64,000 nucleotides of DNA from CAVXXB01 sp963765585 (GTDB lineage Bacteria > Calditrichota > Calditrichia > JAJRVZ01). Below, in pieces: positions 1-9,106 of the stretch. Under the pieces are notes generated by a model that ran no database searches, was not told where the DNA came from, and saw only the letters and a list, made by a program, of their open reading frames with translations. Position 1 is the first letter of the stretch, and each line of letters begins with the position of its first letter. The stretch lies in contig CAVXXB010000014.1 in assembly GCA_963765585.1 (NCBI GenBank), positions 310,001 through 374,000 of the forward strand, in the 5' to 3' direction. The position numbers and the translations under genes are program-made.

Positions 1-1523
1 TAACTGCTGCCAGTATAAACGGTGCAATTCTCGCTTTAAATATTATAATTATTGTCTTTGGAGCGCTTGTCTTGCTATTTACTCTACGCGAAAGTGGTGC
101 CATGGCCGCTATTAACAGAGGTTTTACGTTAATATCACCGGACAGAAGAGTTCAGGCCATTATAATTGCCTGGTTATTCGGAAGTTTTATAGAAGGTTCT
201 GCCGGATTTGGAACCCCGGCGGCACTTGCAGCTCCGCTTTTGTTGTCTTTAGGATTTCCCGCTTTGGCAGCTGTATTGGTTTCATTAATTGCAAATAGCA
301 CATGTGTTTCCTTTGGTGCGGTTGGTACGCCAACATTAGTTGGGGTTGGATCGACATTAGAAATACCACTTGTACAGAATAGTCTTCAGGCAATTGGGAT
401 GTCATATGCTGAATTTATACACCAGATAGGGCTATGGTCAGCAATTCTTCATTCAATTATGGGAATTTTTGTTCCACTGATGATGGTTGCCATGTTGACA
501 AAATTTTTTGGAGAAAAGAGATCATTTAAAGAGGGGCTTGAAGCCTGGCCGTTTGCTATTTTTGCAGGTCTGGCATTTGTTGTTCCCTATATGTTAGTTG
601 CCTGGTTGTTAGGTCCTGAGTTTCCGAGCTTGTTGGGCGCCTTAATTGGATTAGGCATAGTAATACCGGCCGCAAAGGCCAAATTTTTAGTACCGAAAAA
701 TTCCTGGGATTTCCCTGAACACGGTAAATGGGAAAGTAATTGGCTTGGATCAATTACGGATGCAGAAAGTAAAGATTCTTCTCACATTCCCATTGCCAAG
801 GCCTGGGTACCATATATATTAATCGGTGTTGTACTCGTACTTACCCGTTTAAAAGATCTGCCATTTCTAAGTTGGGTTAAAAGTGTAACAATTACATTTA
901 ACCAACTCTTGGGAACAGAGATAAATGGAAGTTTTGCCATCCTTTATAATCCCGGCATTATCCCCTTCATACTTATTGCACTCATTAGTATTCCACTGTT
1001 TAAGATGAAAGGCTCTGAGGTTTCAATCGCTTGGGGCGCCGCGATAAAAAGGATTAAGGGACCCGCAATTGCTTTAATGTTTGCAGTACCCATGGTTCGT
1101 GTTATGATGCAGTCCGGGCATAATATGAGTGGGATTGAAAATATGCCAATTGTCATGGCCCGGTTTATGACTGATGTGGTCCAGGGGGCCTGGCCTCTTG
1201 TATCTCCATTTGTTGGAGCTCTGGGTGCGTTTATGGCCGGGTCAAACACAGTATCAAATATGATGTTTTCCCTTTTCCAATATTCAATTGCCGATCAGTT
1301 GAATATCTCACATATCATCGTGGTAAGTCTGCAATCTATAGGCGGGGCGTTTGGAAATATGATATGTGTACATAATGTTATTGCCGCGTGTGCTACCGTT
1401 GGATTAGTTGGGGTTGAAGGAATTCTCATAAAAAGAAATCTGATTCCAATGACCATCTATGGTCTGGTCGTCGGTATTCTGGGATTCGTTTTTATTTATT
1501 TTGTGATACCAGGTTTATTTTAA
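1..1523 (+). CDS. lctP: L-lactate permease (LctP family), 5'-truncated
   Basis: The frame is open from the left edge (codons from base 3) to the stop at 1523, so the N-terminus lies outside the window. A TTG at 72 is not the true start, because the upstream codons encode a hydrophobic segment ending at residues ESGAM. The visible ~507 residues are strongly hydrophobic with many membrane segments and carry the family signature around residues FIEGSAGFGTPAALAAPLL, plus the late GAFMAGSNTVSNMMF and GGAFGNMICVHNVIAAC stretches. LctP permeases are usually 530-560 aa, so only a short N-terminal part is missing. It would take up lactate or glycolate with protons at the inner membrane. It has no evident link to the downstream glycan genes. 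Confidence 0.93.
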   Translation, partial: TAASINGAILALNIIIIVFGALVLLFTLRESGAMAAINRGFTLISPDRRVQAIIIAWLFGSFIEGSAGFGTPAALAAPLLLSLGFPALAAVLVSLIANSTCVSFGAVGTPTLVGVGSTLEIPLVQNSLQAIGMSYAEFIHQIGLWSAILHSIMGIFVPLMMVAMLTKFFGEKRSFKEGLEAWPFAIFAGLAFVVPYMLVAWLLGPEFPSLLGALIGLGIVIPAAKAKFLVPKNSWDFPEHGKWESNWLGSITDAESKDSSHIPIAKAWVPYILIGVVLVLTRLKDLPFLSWVKSVTITFNQLLGTEINGSFAILYNPGIIPFILIALISIPLFKMKGSEVSIAWGAAIKRIKGPAIALMFAVPMVRVMMQSGHNMSGIENMPIVMARFMTDVVQGAWPLVSPFVGALGAFMAGSNTVSNMMFSLFQYSIADQLNISHIIVVSLQSIGGAFGNMICVHNVIAACATVGLVGVEGILIKRNLIPMTIYGLVVGILGFVFIYFVIPGLF

Positions 1524-1825
1524 ACACAAATTTATTCCAAAATAAATATATTTTCTTCGTGTGCTTCGTGTAACTTGTTTCAGGCCATTCTCTAAAATAT
1601 TTTTTTTCTTCTCTAATCAGGAAATTCAACTGCAAAATCCTTATATGAGGCATCAAAATTAAATTATTTTTTGAATCATGCAGCAAAAGAATGTACTTTA
1701 TTATTATATTTGCGCCCGGGAGGTTTTGATTCTGAAATAAATATTCAGACAATCTAATACATGTAACATCAATAAAATTAAGTAATTTCGACCAAGATTA
1801 AATCTAACAATTATGGAGAGTGTTA
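1524..1825. other. Non-coding spacer with degenerate CTTCGTG words
   Basis: No supported gene. Near 1553-1572 the word CTTCGTGT occurs twice in tandem, and the same word recurs near 61068. The rest is AT-rich. It probably holds the promoter of the GH16 gene, but I cannot define -35/-10 boxes with confidence. Confidence 0.5.
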
Positions 1826-2674
1826 ATGCTAAGCAGGTGGTTAGTCGTTTTAATATTTAGCATGATGGTGATTCAATGCAGTGAGACTGGTACCGAATCA
1901 TCGAACGATGAGCCTGACAAAATTCCGGATCTGCCGGGCTGGAATCTGGTATGGAACGAGGAATTCAACGGTACACAGGTAGCTACCACGCGCTGGAATT
2001 TTGAGGTAAACGGGTATGGTGGCGGAAATAACGAACTCCAATACTATACTGATCGTGATGAAAATGCATACGTTAAAGATGGACTGTTACACATTGTAGC
2101 CCTAGAAGAAGAATATACCGGTCCGGACGGAACCCGCCAGTATACCTCCGCCCGAATGACAACCAAAAACAAGGGTGATTGGAAATACGGCCGGTATGAT
2201 ATCCGGGCAAAAATGCCTTATGGTCAGGGGCTTTGGCCGGCAATCTGGATGATGCCGACGGAGTCTGTTTACGGAGGTTGGGCGGCCAGTGGTGAAATTG
2301 ATATTATGGAATATCTGGGCCATGATTCCAGGATAGTATATGGCACATTCCATTATGGCGGAAGTACACCAAACAATAAGCAAAGTGGCACATCATATAC
2401 ACTGCCCAATGGTAGTTTTTATGCGGATTATCATCTTTTTACCCTGGAATGGGATACAAGCGAATTCCGCTGGTATGTGGACGGAAATCTATATCAGACT
2501 CAAAACGACTGGTATACAGAAAATCAGTTGTACCCGGCGCCGTTTGACCAGAAATTTTTCATTATTCTAAATGTAGCAGTGGGCGGTAACTGGCCGGGCA
2601 GCCCGGATGAAACCACTGTGTTTCCCCAGGAGATGATTGTGGATTATGTCCGTGTGTATGAAAAAGCGGAATGA
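1826..2674 (+). CDS. GH16 endo-β-glucanase (laminarinase-like) lipoprotein
   Basis: Start chosen at ATG 1826, seven bases after GGAG; a GTG at 1820 is too close to that site. Residues 1-18 form a lipoprotein signal ending in VIQC (Cys18). A single GH16 β-jelly-roll follows: WNLVWNEEFNG at the start, the Trp-rich cleft strand GLWPAIWMMP, and the catalytic motif E157-I-D159-I-M-E162, giving nucleophile Glu157 and acid/base Glu162. The extra residue in ExDxxE is typical of laminarinases rather than lichenases, so β-1,3-glucan is the likely substrate. The domain ends in VDYVRVYE as in most GH16 enzymes. There is no sorting domain, so it is probably anchored to the outer membrane by lipid. It stands alone with long spacers on both sides. 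Confidence 0.9.
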   Translation: MLSRWLVVLIFSMMVIQCSETGTESSNDEPDKIPDLPGWNLVWNEEFNGTQVATTRWNFEVNGYGGGNNELQYYTDRDENAYVKDGLLHIVALEEEYTGPDGTRQYTSARMTTKNKGDWKYGRYDIRAKMPYGQGLWPAIWMMPTESVYGGWAASGEIDIMEYLGHDSRIVYGTFHYGGSTPNNKQSGTSYTLPNGSFYADYHLFTLEWDTSEFRWYVDGNLYQTQNDWYTENQLYPAPFDQKFFIILNVAVGGNWPGSPDETTVFPQEMIVDYVRVYEKAE

Positions 2675-2916
2675 AGCAGTTAATAGTTAGAAGTTAGAAA
2701 TTAGGAATTAGGCATTAGAAATGAACGGCATGTAAATAGGCAATATTCGATTGGCAATTGGCAATTTTGAAATGTAGGGAACGGTCTGAGACCGTTCCGG
2801 CACTCATAATTAACACTACGTTTGGCAATTGGCCGTTGGCCGTTGGCTGTCAGCCGAGAGCCGTGTACCTTTGTACCCGGTACCAATATATATTAAATAG
2901 CGGGAGGACATCTACT
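2675..2916. repeat. Intergenic heptamer-word repeats with a perfect palindrome
   Basis: Diverged 7-nt-period arrays: TTAGAAG/TTAGAAA/TTAGGAA words near 2687-2722, GGCAATT words near 2751-2765, and TTGGCCG words near 2824-2850. Between them GGAACGGTCT-G-AGACCGTTCC (about 2774-2794) is a perfect 10-bp hairpin. A long frame runs through this DNA into the next gene, but its translation has no domain character and I do not treat it as coding. Confidence 0.6.
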
Positions 2917-3828
2917 GTGAAACGAAGAGAATTTGTAAAAAAATCATTAGTCACCACAGGAGGATTAAGTTTGGCAACCAACGTTCCGGGAATACTTGCA
3001 TCCTGTTCACAACCATCGGTGTTTAAAATCTCACTGGCACAATGGTCGCTGCATAAAACCATTAATGGCGGTAAGATGGATAATCTTGATTTTGCTACAC
3101 TAACCCGGCAAAGCTATGGGATTGAGGCCGTAGAGTATGTGAATCAGTTTTTTAAGGACAAAGCAAAAGATGAAAAGTACCTTGGTGAAATGAAAAAACG
3201 GGCGGATGATGTGGGCGTCAAAAGTCTGCTCATTATGTGTGATGGAGAAGGCCGCTTGGGCGATCCGGATCAGGCAATGCGTCTGGAAGCTGTCGAGAAT
3301 CATTATAAATGGGTGGATGCGGCAAAATTTCTGGGATGCCATTCCATCCGTGTGAACGCAGCCAGTGAAGGGGAATACGAAGAGCAGCAAAAACTGGCCG
3401 CAGACGGACTCAGAAAATTATCAGAATATGGTGACCAGAATGGATTGAATGTTATTGTTGAGAATCATGGCGGTTTATCCAGTAGTGGCGAGTGGTTGGT
3501 TGGGGTTATGAAATTAGTTGATCATCCGCGTTGTGGCACCCTGCCGGATTTTGGCAACTTCCGTGTCAGTGATGAAGAGGAATACGATCGCTATAAAGGT
3601 GTGGCCGAATTAATGCCATTCGCAAAAGCGGTGAGCGCCAAGTCTAATGAATTTGATGAAGAGGGTAACGATACACGGACAGATTATTTTAAAATGATGA
3701 AGATAGTTGTTGATGCTGGTTATCATGGGTATGTGGGTATCGAGTATGAGGGTAGCAAGTTAAATGAAGATGAAGGAATTCGGGCTACAAAAAAATTACT
3801 GGATCGTGTTCATGATCAAATGATCTGA
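2917..3828 (+). CDS. Tat-exported sugar phosphate isomerase/epimerase family protein (xylose isomerase-like TIM barrel)
   Basis: Start at GTG 2917, nine bases after GGGAGG. The protein then opens with KRREFVKKS, a twin-arginine signal, followed by a hydrophobic stretch and ASC at about residue 30, so it could be a Tat lipoprotein. The remaining ~270 residues resemble the AP-endonuclease-2/xylose-isomerase-like TIM-barrel family: ISLAQWSLHKT at strand 1, HSIRVNA, GLNVIVENHGG with the metal-binding Glu/His, TLPDFGNF, and YVGIEYEG near the end. Such proteins isomerise or epimerise sugars, or act in keto-sugar and inositol pathways; substrate unknown. Tat export implies a cofactor (metal) loaded in the cytoplasm and action in the periplasm, next to surface glucanases. 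Confidence 0.85.
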   Translation: MKRREFVKKSLVTTGGLSLATNVPGILASCSQPSVFKISLAQWSLHKTINGGKMDNLDFATLTRQSYGIEAVEYVNQFFKDKAKDEKYLGEMKKRADDVGVKSLLIMCDGEGRLGDPDQAMRLEAVENHYKWVDAAKFLGCHSIRVNAASEGEYEEQQKLAADGLRKLSEYGDQNGLNVIVENHGGLSSSGEWLVGVMKLVDHPRCGTLPDFGNFRVSDEEEYDRYKGVAELMPFAKAVSAKSNEFDEEGNDTRTDYFKMMKIVVDAGYHGYVGIEYEGSKLNEDEGIRATKKLLDRVHDQMI

Positions 3829-4103
3829 CCAGGTGTTTACATATTTTTAACCGCAAAGTTCGCAGAGGAGACGCTCAGTACGCAAAATAAATAATTATAA
3901 ATCTTTTCGAATCGCTTGTAATTCTTTGCGTACATTGCGGTTAAGAAAACATTATCCTTAGATCTCGAAATTCAGAATTAAGTCCTTATGAAGGACGGAC
4001 AGAGCTCTGCCCTGAAATAATAATCATTATTCGGTTGTCAACACAAGGCTAGGACATTACAAATTATCCATATTTTTTCTTAGACATGTATCGGGAGACC
4101 TGT
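3829..4103. repeat. Intergenic spacer with inverted CGCAAAG words
   Basis: Words of the type AACCGCAAAGTTCGCAGAG (about 3850) face TTCTTTGCGTACATTGCGGTT (about 3932) in inverted orientation and could form a long imperfect hairpin around an AT-rich loop. Similar CGCAAAG/TCTGCGTC words recur near 38412, 63478 and 63605. No gene is supported. Confidence 0.5.
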
Positions 4104-5594
4104 ATGATGATGAAATTTGAAGTTATTATGATACTTCTGATGTTAGTATTTATAGGTGCATGTTCAACTGGAAATAATACGGGCGAATTTGAGGCGGCAA
4201 ATGCGGTTGGTAAATTGATGGACGAAGGCCGGGTCAGATACGATCAGACGGAGGATATGTATAAAATTACCGGTGCAGGTCATAATATCTGGGATAAACA
4301 GGATGCATTTTATTTTGTCTGGAAAAAGTCAACCGGTGATCTTAATCTTTCGGCGCGAATAGAGTGGGAAGGAAAAGGAAAAAATCCGCACCGCAAGGCG
4401 GGCTGGATGATTAGGCAGAGTCTGGACGATGATGCTGCATATGTTGATGTCGTAATCCATGGTGACAGTCTTCTTGCATTACAATACCGCAAAGAAAAAG
4501 GCGGACCAACAAGCGAAATTCAAGCCCCTGTCAAAGGACCTGCAAAAATATATCTTGAAAAAACAGATCATGTGTATTCAATGTATCTTGAACAGGAAGA
4601 CAAAATTAAAATGCCGGTTGGATCTGTACTGAATATCATGACGGATACATTATATACCGGTATGGTGGTATGTTCCCATGAAAAGGGCGTCAGTGAAACC
4701 GCAAATTTTTTTGATGTCACTTATCAGGAAATTAAGGACAGCCAGGAAAATGAGCGTGTGGTAGAGAGCAGTTTAGAAATACTAAATATTGATACAGGAG
4801 TACGTTCCCTGGTTTACACGGCAATACAACACTTTGAAGCACCAAATTGGTCAGTCGATGGCCAATCCTTGCTATTTAATAGCACAGGAAATCTATATAC
4901 AATTCCAGTTAGTGGTGGTATACCCAGATTATTAGATAGCGGATTTGCGGATAATTGTAATAATGATCATGGTTATTCACCTGATGGAACCATGCTGGCA
5001 ATAAGTCATTCGCCGGAAAATGAATCTCTTATTTATACTCTGCCGGCTACTGGTGGAACGCCCAAATTGATAACCGACAATGGTCCGTCTTATTGGCATG
5101 GTTGGTCACCGGATGGCAAGCACCTGGTCTATTGCGCCCAAAGAAATGGGGACTATGATGTATACAAGATATCTTCGAAGGGTGGCCGTGAAGTTCAACT
5201 GACATCTGCGCCCGGCCTGGATGATGGGCCGGATTATTCACCGGACGGAAAATATATTTATTTCAATAGTATTCGTACCGGGTTAATGAAAATCTGGCGC
5301 ATGAAGCATAATGGTGATGATCAGGAACAAATAACACTGGATACAGAATTTGGCGATTGGTTTCCTCATCCGTCTCCGGATGGTAAATGGATCGTGTTTC
5401 TCTCTTATGATAAAAAGGTTGCCGGACACCCGCCCAATAAAGAAGTGTCACTAAGGCTCATGAATCTTTCTACCCGTAAAATAACAACGGTTGCTCACCT
5501 ATTTGGCGGTCAGGGGACGATAAATGTACCATCATGGTCGCCGGATAGCCAGTCGTTCGCATTCGTTAGTTACCGTCAGGTCTTGCCCAAATAA
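4104..5594 (+). CDS. TolB-like β-propeller lipoprotein with N-terminal lectin-like domain
   Basis: Start taken at the ATG run 4104-4112, five to eight bases after GGGAGA; an in-frame ATG at 4086 lies before this site. The signal ends in FIGAC, a lipobox. The first ~200 mature residues resemble the DUF1349/concanavalin-like fold (a sugar-binding-type β-sandwich: GHNIWDKQDAFYFVWKK, KAGWMIRQSL). The C-terminal ~280 residues are a WD40/PD40 propeller with repeated SPDGK blades at YSPDGTMLA, WSPDGKHLV, YSPDGKYIY, PSPDGKWIV and WSPDSQSFA. No catalytic residues are evident. This architecture is common in glycan loci and probably binds or senses sugar or protein at the cell surface; the function is unproven. 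An operator-like site follows its stop codon. Confidence 0.8.
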   Translation: MMMKFEVIMILLMLVFIGACSTGNNTGEFEAANAVGKLMDEGRVRYDQTEDMYKITGAGHNIWDKQDAFYFVWKKSTGDLNLSARIEWEGKGKNPHRKAGWMIRQSLDDDAAYVDVVIHGDSLLALQYRKEKGGPTSEIQAPVKGPAKIYLEKTDHVYSMYLEQEDKIKMPVGSVLNIMTDTLYTGMVVCSHEKGVSETANFFDVTYQEIKDSQENERVVESSLEILNIDTGVRSLVYTAIQHFEAPNWSVDGQSLLFNSTGNLYTIPVSGGIPRLLDSGFADNCNNDHGYSPDGTMLAISHSPENESLIYTLPATGGTPKLITDNGPSYWHGWSPDGKHLVYCAQRNGDYDVYKISSKGGREVQLTSAPGLDDGPDYSPDGKYIYFNSIRTGLMKIWRMKHNGDDQEQITLDTEFGDWFPHPSPDGKWIVFLSYDKKVAGHPPNKEVSLRLMNLSTRKITTVAHLFGGQGTINVPSWSPDSQSFAFVSYRQVLPK

Positions 5595-5628
5595 TCAAAA
5601 AAGCGGATAAAATTATCCGGATAATAAT

Positions 5629-5653
5629 TAGTTGTTTGTAAAAACAAACTAAT
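5629..5653. promoter_or_regulatory. Candidate operator 1 for the ROK repressor
   Basis: AGTTGTTTG-TAAAAACAA-ACTAAT aligns over ~25 positions with sites at 12181 (just before the ROK regulator) and 15661 (just before the GH20 gene). Its ends TTAGTT/AACTAA style half-sites are inverted. It lies about 70-90 bp upstream of the 5721 gene. It is the weakest match of the three. Confidence 0.4.
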
Positions 5654-5720
5654 ATATATTTATCTTAAATGGGTTTTCGAATCATTAACTGTCTATAATA
5701 TTGAACGGATCAGATTAAAT

Positions 5721-6764
5721 ATGCTGGTGAACATGGCAAAAAACAATTATCTCAATTATATCACTCTTCTGGTTTTATTTGTGACTGTTAGTGTATTGGC
5801 CGGTGATGGCGAGGATGAAATTCAGCGCACTGTATATTTTGCCGGATATGACTGGACCGTGCGGACTGGTACTGGCGGTCCGGGACCAAACTACTGGTCC
5901 AATAGCCAGGAAAGTGTATGGTTGGATGAAAATGGCTATCTTCATATGAAAATCCGGAAAATCGGTTCAACCTGGTACTGCGCCGAAGTCTATACCAATC
6001 ATTATACGCAATATGGTACCCATAAATTTGTGGTTGAAGGTGATATTGACAACCCGGATAAGAGTACGGTTCTGGGTCTTTTTACCTATGCGGATGATAC
6101 CCATGAGATCGATATAGAATTCTCACACTGGGGAAATTTGGACTATACCAAGATTGCTTCCTATACCATTCAGCCCTATACCACGCCAGAAAACTCATAT
6201 CCATTCGAGGTGCGCATCGACTCAATAGTCAGTACTCATTTATTTGACTGGCAACAGAACTTTATTGCTTTTACCAGTTATCAGGGACAAAAAAACTCAC
6301 CGGCCAATTTGCTTAAAACCTGGGTTTATACCGGCCAGTCCATTCCCAAAGATACAGACCGGTTACGCACGCATATAAATTACTGGTTATTTCAGGGAAC
6401 AGCACCGGTGGATACCTCCAACCTGGAAGTAATTATCCGGAATGTGGAACAACCGAAACCCCTTGGAACGAAAATAGAAATGACACCAGACTCTGATCTG
6501 AAGAGTTTTCAACTGGAGCAGAATTATCCCAATCCATTTAATCCTGAGACGGCTATCGGCTATCGTTTGGCGACGATCAGCAATGTTGATCTGAGTATTT
6601 ATAACCAGTTGGGTCAAAAAGTGCTGACATTGGTTTCAGCGAGACAACCGGTCGGAAAATATCAAATTAACTGGGATACCAGGGATCTGGCCAGCGGAAT
6701 TTATTACTACCAACTGACAGCTGGTCCGTTCAGAGAAGCAAAAAAAATGATACTGATTAGATGA
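5721..6764 (+). CDS. Secreted GH16-fold β-glucanase with C-terminal sorting domain
   Basis: Signal peptide over about residues 1-28, then a GH16-like jelly roll. The catalytic signature is E129-I-D131-I-E133 in HEIDIEFSHWG, the ExDxE form used by lichenase-type enzymes, though the rest of the domain is divergent (WYCAEVYTNHYTQYGTHKF and VLGLFTYADDTHE at expected strands). Residues ~262-347 are a type IX/Por sorting domain: LEQNYPNPFNPETAIGYRL, IYNQLGQKVLTL, SGIYYYQLTAG, KKMILIR. It should act outside the cell on a mixed β-glucan or related polymer. ATG 5733 is an alternative start; neither has a strong ribosome site. The candidate ROK operator lies just upstream. Confidence 0.82.
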   Translation: MLVNMAKNNYLNYITLLVLFVTVSVLAGDGEDEIQRTVYFAGYDWTVRTGTGGPGPNYWSNSQESVWLDENGYLHMKIRKIGSTWYCAEVYTNHYTQYGTHKFVVEGDIDNPDKSTVLGLFTYADDTHEIDIEFSHWGNLDYTKIASYTIQPYTTPENSYPFEVRIDSIVSTHLFDWQQNFIAFTSYQGQKNSPANLLKTWVYTGQSIPKDTDRLRTHINYWLFQGTAPVDTSNLEVIIRNVEQPKPLGTKIEMTPDSDLKSFQLEQNYPNPFNPETAIGYRLATISNVDLSIYNQLGQKVLTLVSARQPVGKYQINWDTRDLASGIYYYQLTAGPFREAKKMILIR

Positions 6765-7123
6765 GATGCAGGATTCAGGTTACAAGTTTCAAGATACAGG
6801 ATACAGGATTCAAGTTACAAGATACAGGAAACAAGATTCTGGAGCTGGAGCAAAGGTATAGACGGTCATCCTGTCCCGGAACGGGATCCTATGGATAAGG
6901 AACTTTTAGCCGAAGTATGGGCTCATAATAATGTTTATGCAAAGTACTTGAAAATATTTTAATCTGTATCCCGCGATAAATTGTTCTTACAGAGTGACTG
7001 TAGTTTTGAAAAATTTAACTAATTTGATTACAGTTTTGTCCAGCATCCAGAAACCTTAATCCTGCATCTTGCATCCTGTATCTTGTACCATGTTCTCCTG
7101 TCTCAATAAGTAAGGAAATCAAA
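6765..7123. repeat. Inverted arrays of GATACAG heptamers
   Basis: From about 6768 to 6838 the sequence reads as some ten consecutive heptamers of the pattern GATnCAR/GTTnCAA (GATGCAG, GATTCAG, GTTACAA, GATACAG and so on). From about 7046 to 7090 the reverse-complement heptamers appear (CTGCATC, TTGCATC, CTGTATC, TTGTACC). The two arrays could pair across a ~200-bp loop that contains GTCCCGGAACGGGATCC (a small palindrome near 6871). No gene is supported. Confidence 0.7.
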
Positions 7124-9025
7124 ATGCAAAACTTAGAATTTCTAGATCTCCTCATCATTCTTATTTTTTTCCTGACCATTTTTAGCATTGCGGCTTACTA
7201 TTCCCGGCGAGCGGGAAAAGACACCGGCGAATTTTTTCTATCGGGACGCAATATGCCCTGGTATATTGCCGGAACGGCTATGGTCGCTACCACCTTTGCA
7301 GCAGACACCCCACTGGCAGTAACCGAACTGGTTGCCAAGAATGGCATTGCCGGTAACTGGCTTTGGTGGAATATGGCCATCGGTGCCATGTTAACGGTGT
7401 TTTTCTTCGCTAAGCTATGGCGCAGAGCGGGTATTATGACCGATGTTGAATTTGTTGAATTAAGATATTCCGGAAGAGCTGCGGCGGTACTCCGGGGATT
7501 CCGGGCTATCTACCTGGGGCTTTTTATGAATGCCATTGTTATGGGTTGGGTTAACAAGGCAATGGAAAAAATATTCAAGGTAACCATACCAGAGATTGAT
7601 CCATTTTTACTGGTGGTGGCAGCGGCATTAATCATTGCTGTGTATGCATCGGCTTCCGGGTTACTGGGGACAGCACGAACGGATAGTTTCCAGTTTGTTT
7701 TCGCCATGGTCGGGTGTATTATTCTGGCGGTAATTGTCATCCAACTTCCGGAGATCGGAAGTATGGCAGCATTGAAATCTAAACTGGCACCCCAGGTGCT
7801 TGACTTTTTTCCAAAAATAGGTGATGTATCGGCTTCGGGTATAACCGGGGGTGCGCTGGCTATTTCTGTGGGTGCATTTATTGCCCATATCGGTTTGCAA
7901 TGGTGGGGCACCTGGTATCCCGGCGCTGATCCCGGCGGTGGAGGTTATGTGGCGCAGAGAATGATGTCGGCCAAGGATGAAAAACACAGCCTGCTGGCAA
8001 CTCTGTGGTTTACTGTGGCTCACTATACGCTGAGACCCTGGCCATGGGTAATCGTTGCTCTGGCAGCGTTAGTAATTTTACCCCGCTCTGAATCACCCGA
8101 AGCACTCCAACTTGAAAATCCCGAATTATATGAGCAGGTAGTTCAGGTTTACAATGATCAGGCTTTACTGAAATCTCAGGACGCCTCATATGAATCGGCT
8201 GAATTTAAATTGATGTATGAAAAATATGAGAATACGGTTGACCCGGGCGTTATGTACCCCAAACTAATGCTTCTGTATTTGCCAGCCGGACTGCTGGGAT
8301 TATTAATTGCTGTATTCCTTGCAGCGTATATGTCGACTATAGCCTCGCAATTAAACTGGGGGACCTCTTATTTAATAAACGATTTTTATCGCCGCTTTAT
8401 TAAGCGTGACGGTGATGAGAAACATTATGTAAAGATCTCACGAATTGCGATTATTCTAATGACATTCTTTTCATTATTTATTACGCGTTATTTTCTGACC
8501 ACCATCTCAGGCGCATGGGAATTTATAATAAATGCCAGCGCAGGTCTGGGTTCTGTATTGATTTTACGCTGGTACTGGTGGCGTATTAATGCATGGTCAG
8601 AAATATCTGCCATGATTGCACCTCTGATTATTTATCCGATTGCCAAATATGGTTTTGGCATGGAATCTCCCATGACACTATATCCAACCATTGGCGGTAC
8701 AACGGTCATCTGGCTGATTGTTACCTATCTTACCAGGCCGGTTGAAGAGAGTCATCTGTTGAAATTTTACAGACGAACCCATCCCGGAGGAAAAGGATGG
8801 CAAAGAATCGCCGATCAATTACCCGACGTGAAAGGTGATTCTGGTTTTTTTAGATTATTTATTGACTGGATACTCGGTGTCATTATGGTTTATACGGTCT
8901 TATTTGGTTTTGGACAGATATTATTTGGTGAATACCTGTTTGGATTCATCACATTACTGGTCGGTATCGTCTGTGGATATCTTATATATCTGGATCAGAA
9001 ACAAAGAGGATTTGCATCAGTATAA
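7124..9025 (+). CDS. Sodium:solute symporter (SSS family)
   Basis: Ribosome site AAGGAAA lies eight bases before ATG 7124. The 633-residue protein has about 13 hydrophobic segments and family motifs: GRNMPWYIAGTAMVATTFAADTP near residues 42-66 (sodium-site region), TDVEFVELRYSG, ASGLLGTARTDSFQF, and LAAYMSTIASQLNWGTSYLINDFY near 410. A hydrophilic loop of ~55 residues (about 320-375) between membrane segments matches the longer bacterial SSS group near carbohydrate genes. It probably imports a monosaccharide or short oligosaccharide freed by the neighbouring secreted glycosidases, using Na+ at the inner membrane. The substrate cannot be read from the sequence. It is separated from the next gene by 81 bp and may be co-transcribed with it. 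Confidence 0.9.
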   Translation: MQNLEFLDLLIILIFFLTIFSIAAYYSRRAGKDTGEFFLSGRNMPWYIAGTAMVATTFAADTPLAVTELVAKNGIAGNWLWWNMAIGAMLTVFFFAKLWRRAGIMTDVEFVELRYSGRAAAVLRGFRAIYLGLFMNAIVMGWVNKAMEKIFKVTIPEIDPFLLVVAAALIIAVYASASGLLGTARTDSFQFVFAMVGCIILAVIVIQLPEIGSMAALKSKLAPQVLDFFPKIGDVSASGITGGALAISVGAFIAHIGLQWWGTWYPGADPGGGGYVAQRMMSAKDEKHSLLATLWFTVAHYTLRPWPWVIVALAALVILPRSESPEALQLENPELYEQVVQVYNDQALLKSQDASYESAEFKLMYEKYENTVDPGVMYPKLMLLYLPAGLLGLLIAVFLAAYMSTIASQLNWGTSYLINDFYRRFIKRDGDEKHYVKISRIAIILMTFFSLFITRYFLTTISGAWEFIINASAGLGSVLILRWYWWRINAWSEISAMIAPLIIYPIAKYGFGMESPMTLYPTIGGTTVIWLIVTYLTRPVEESHLLKFYRRTHPGGKGWQRIADQLPDVKGDSGFFRLFIDWILGVIMVYTVLFGFGQILFGEYLFGFITLLVGIVCGYLIYLDQKQRGFASV

Positions 9026-9106
9026 CAACGGCGAATGCAGATATAAAAGTTATTGGCCGACTGCTGGCGATATAAACAAATAAGAAAAAGTTCTGAAAAT
9101 TTAAAT

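Noticed and set aside
2758..2916. N-terminal extension of the isomerase-like protein back to 2758
   Set aside because: It is translated repeat DNA; a twin-arginine signal and GGGAGG fix the start at GTG 2917.
5604..5619. Terminator CGGATAA-AA-TTATCCG after the β-propeller gene
   Set aside because: The stem is a short 7 bp, AT-rich, and no T-run follows; not strong enough to list as a terminator.
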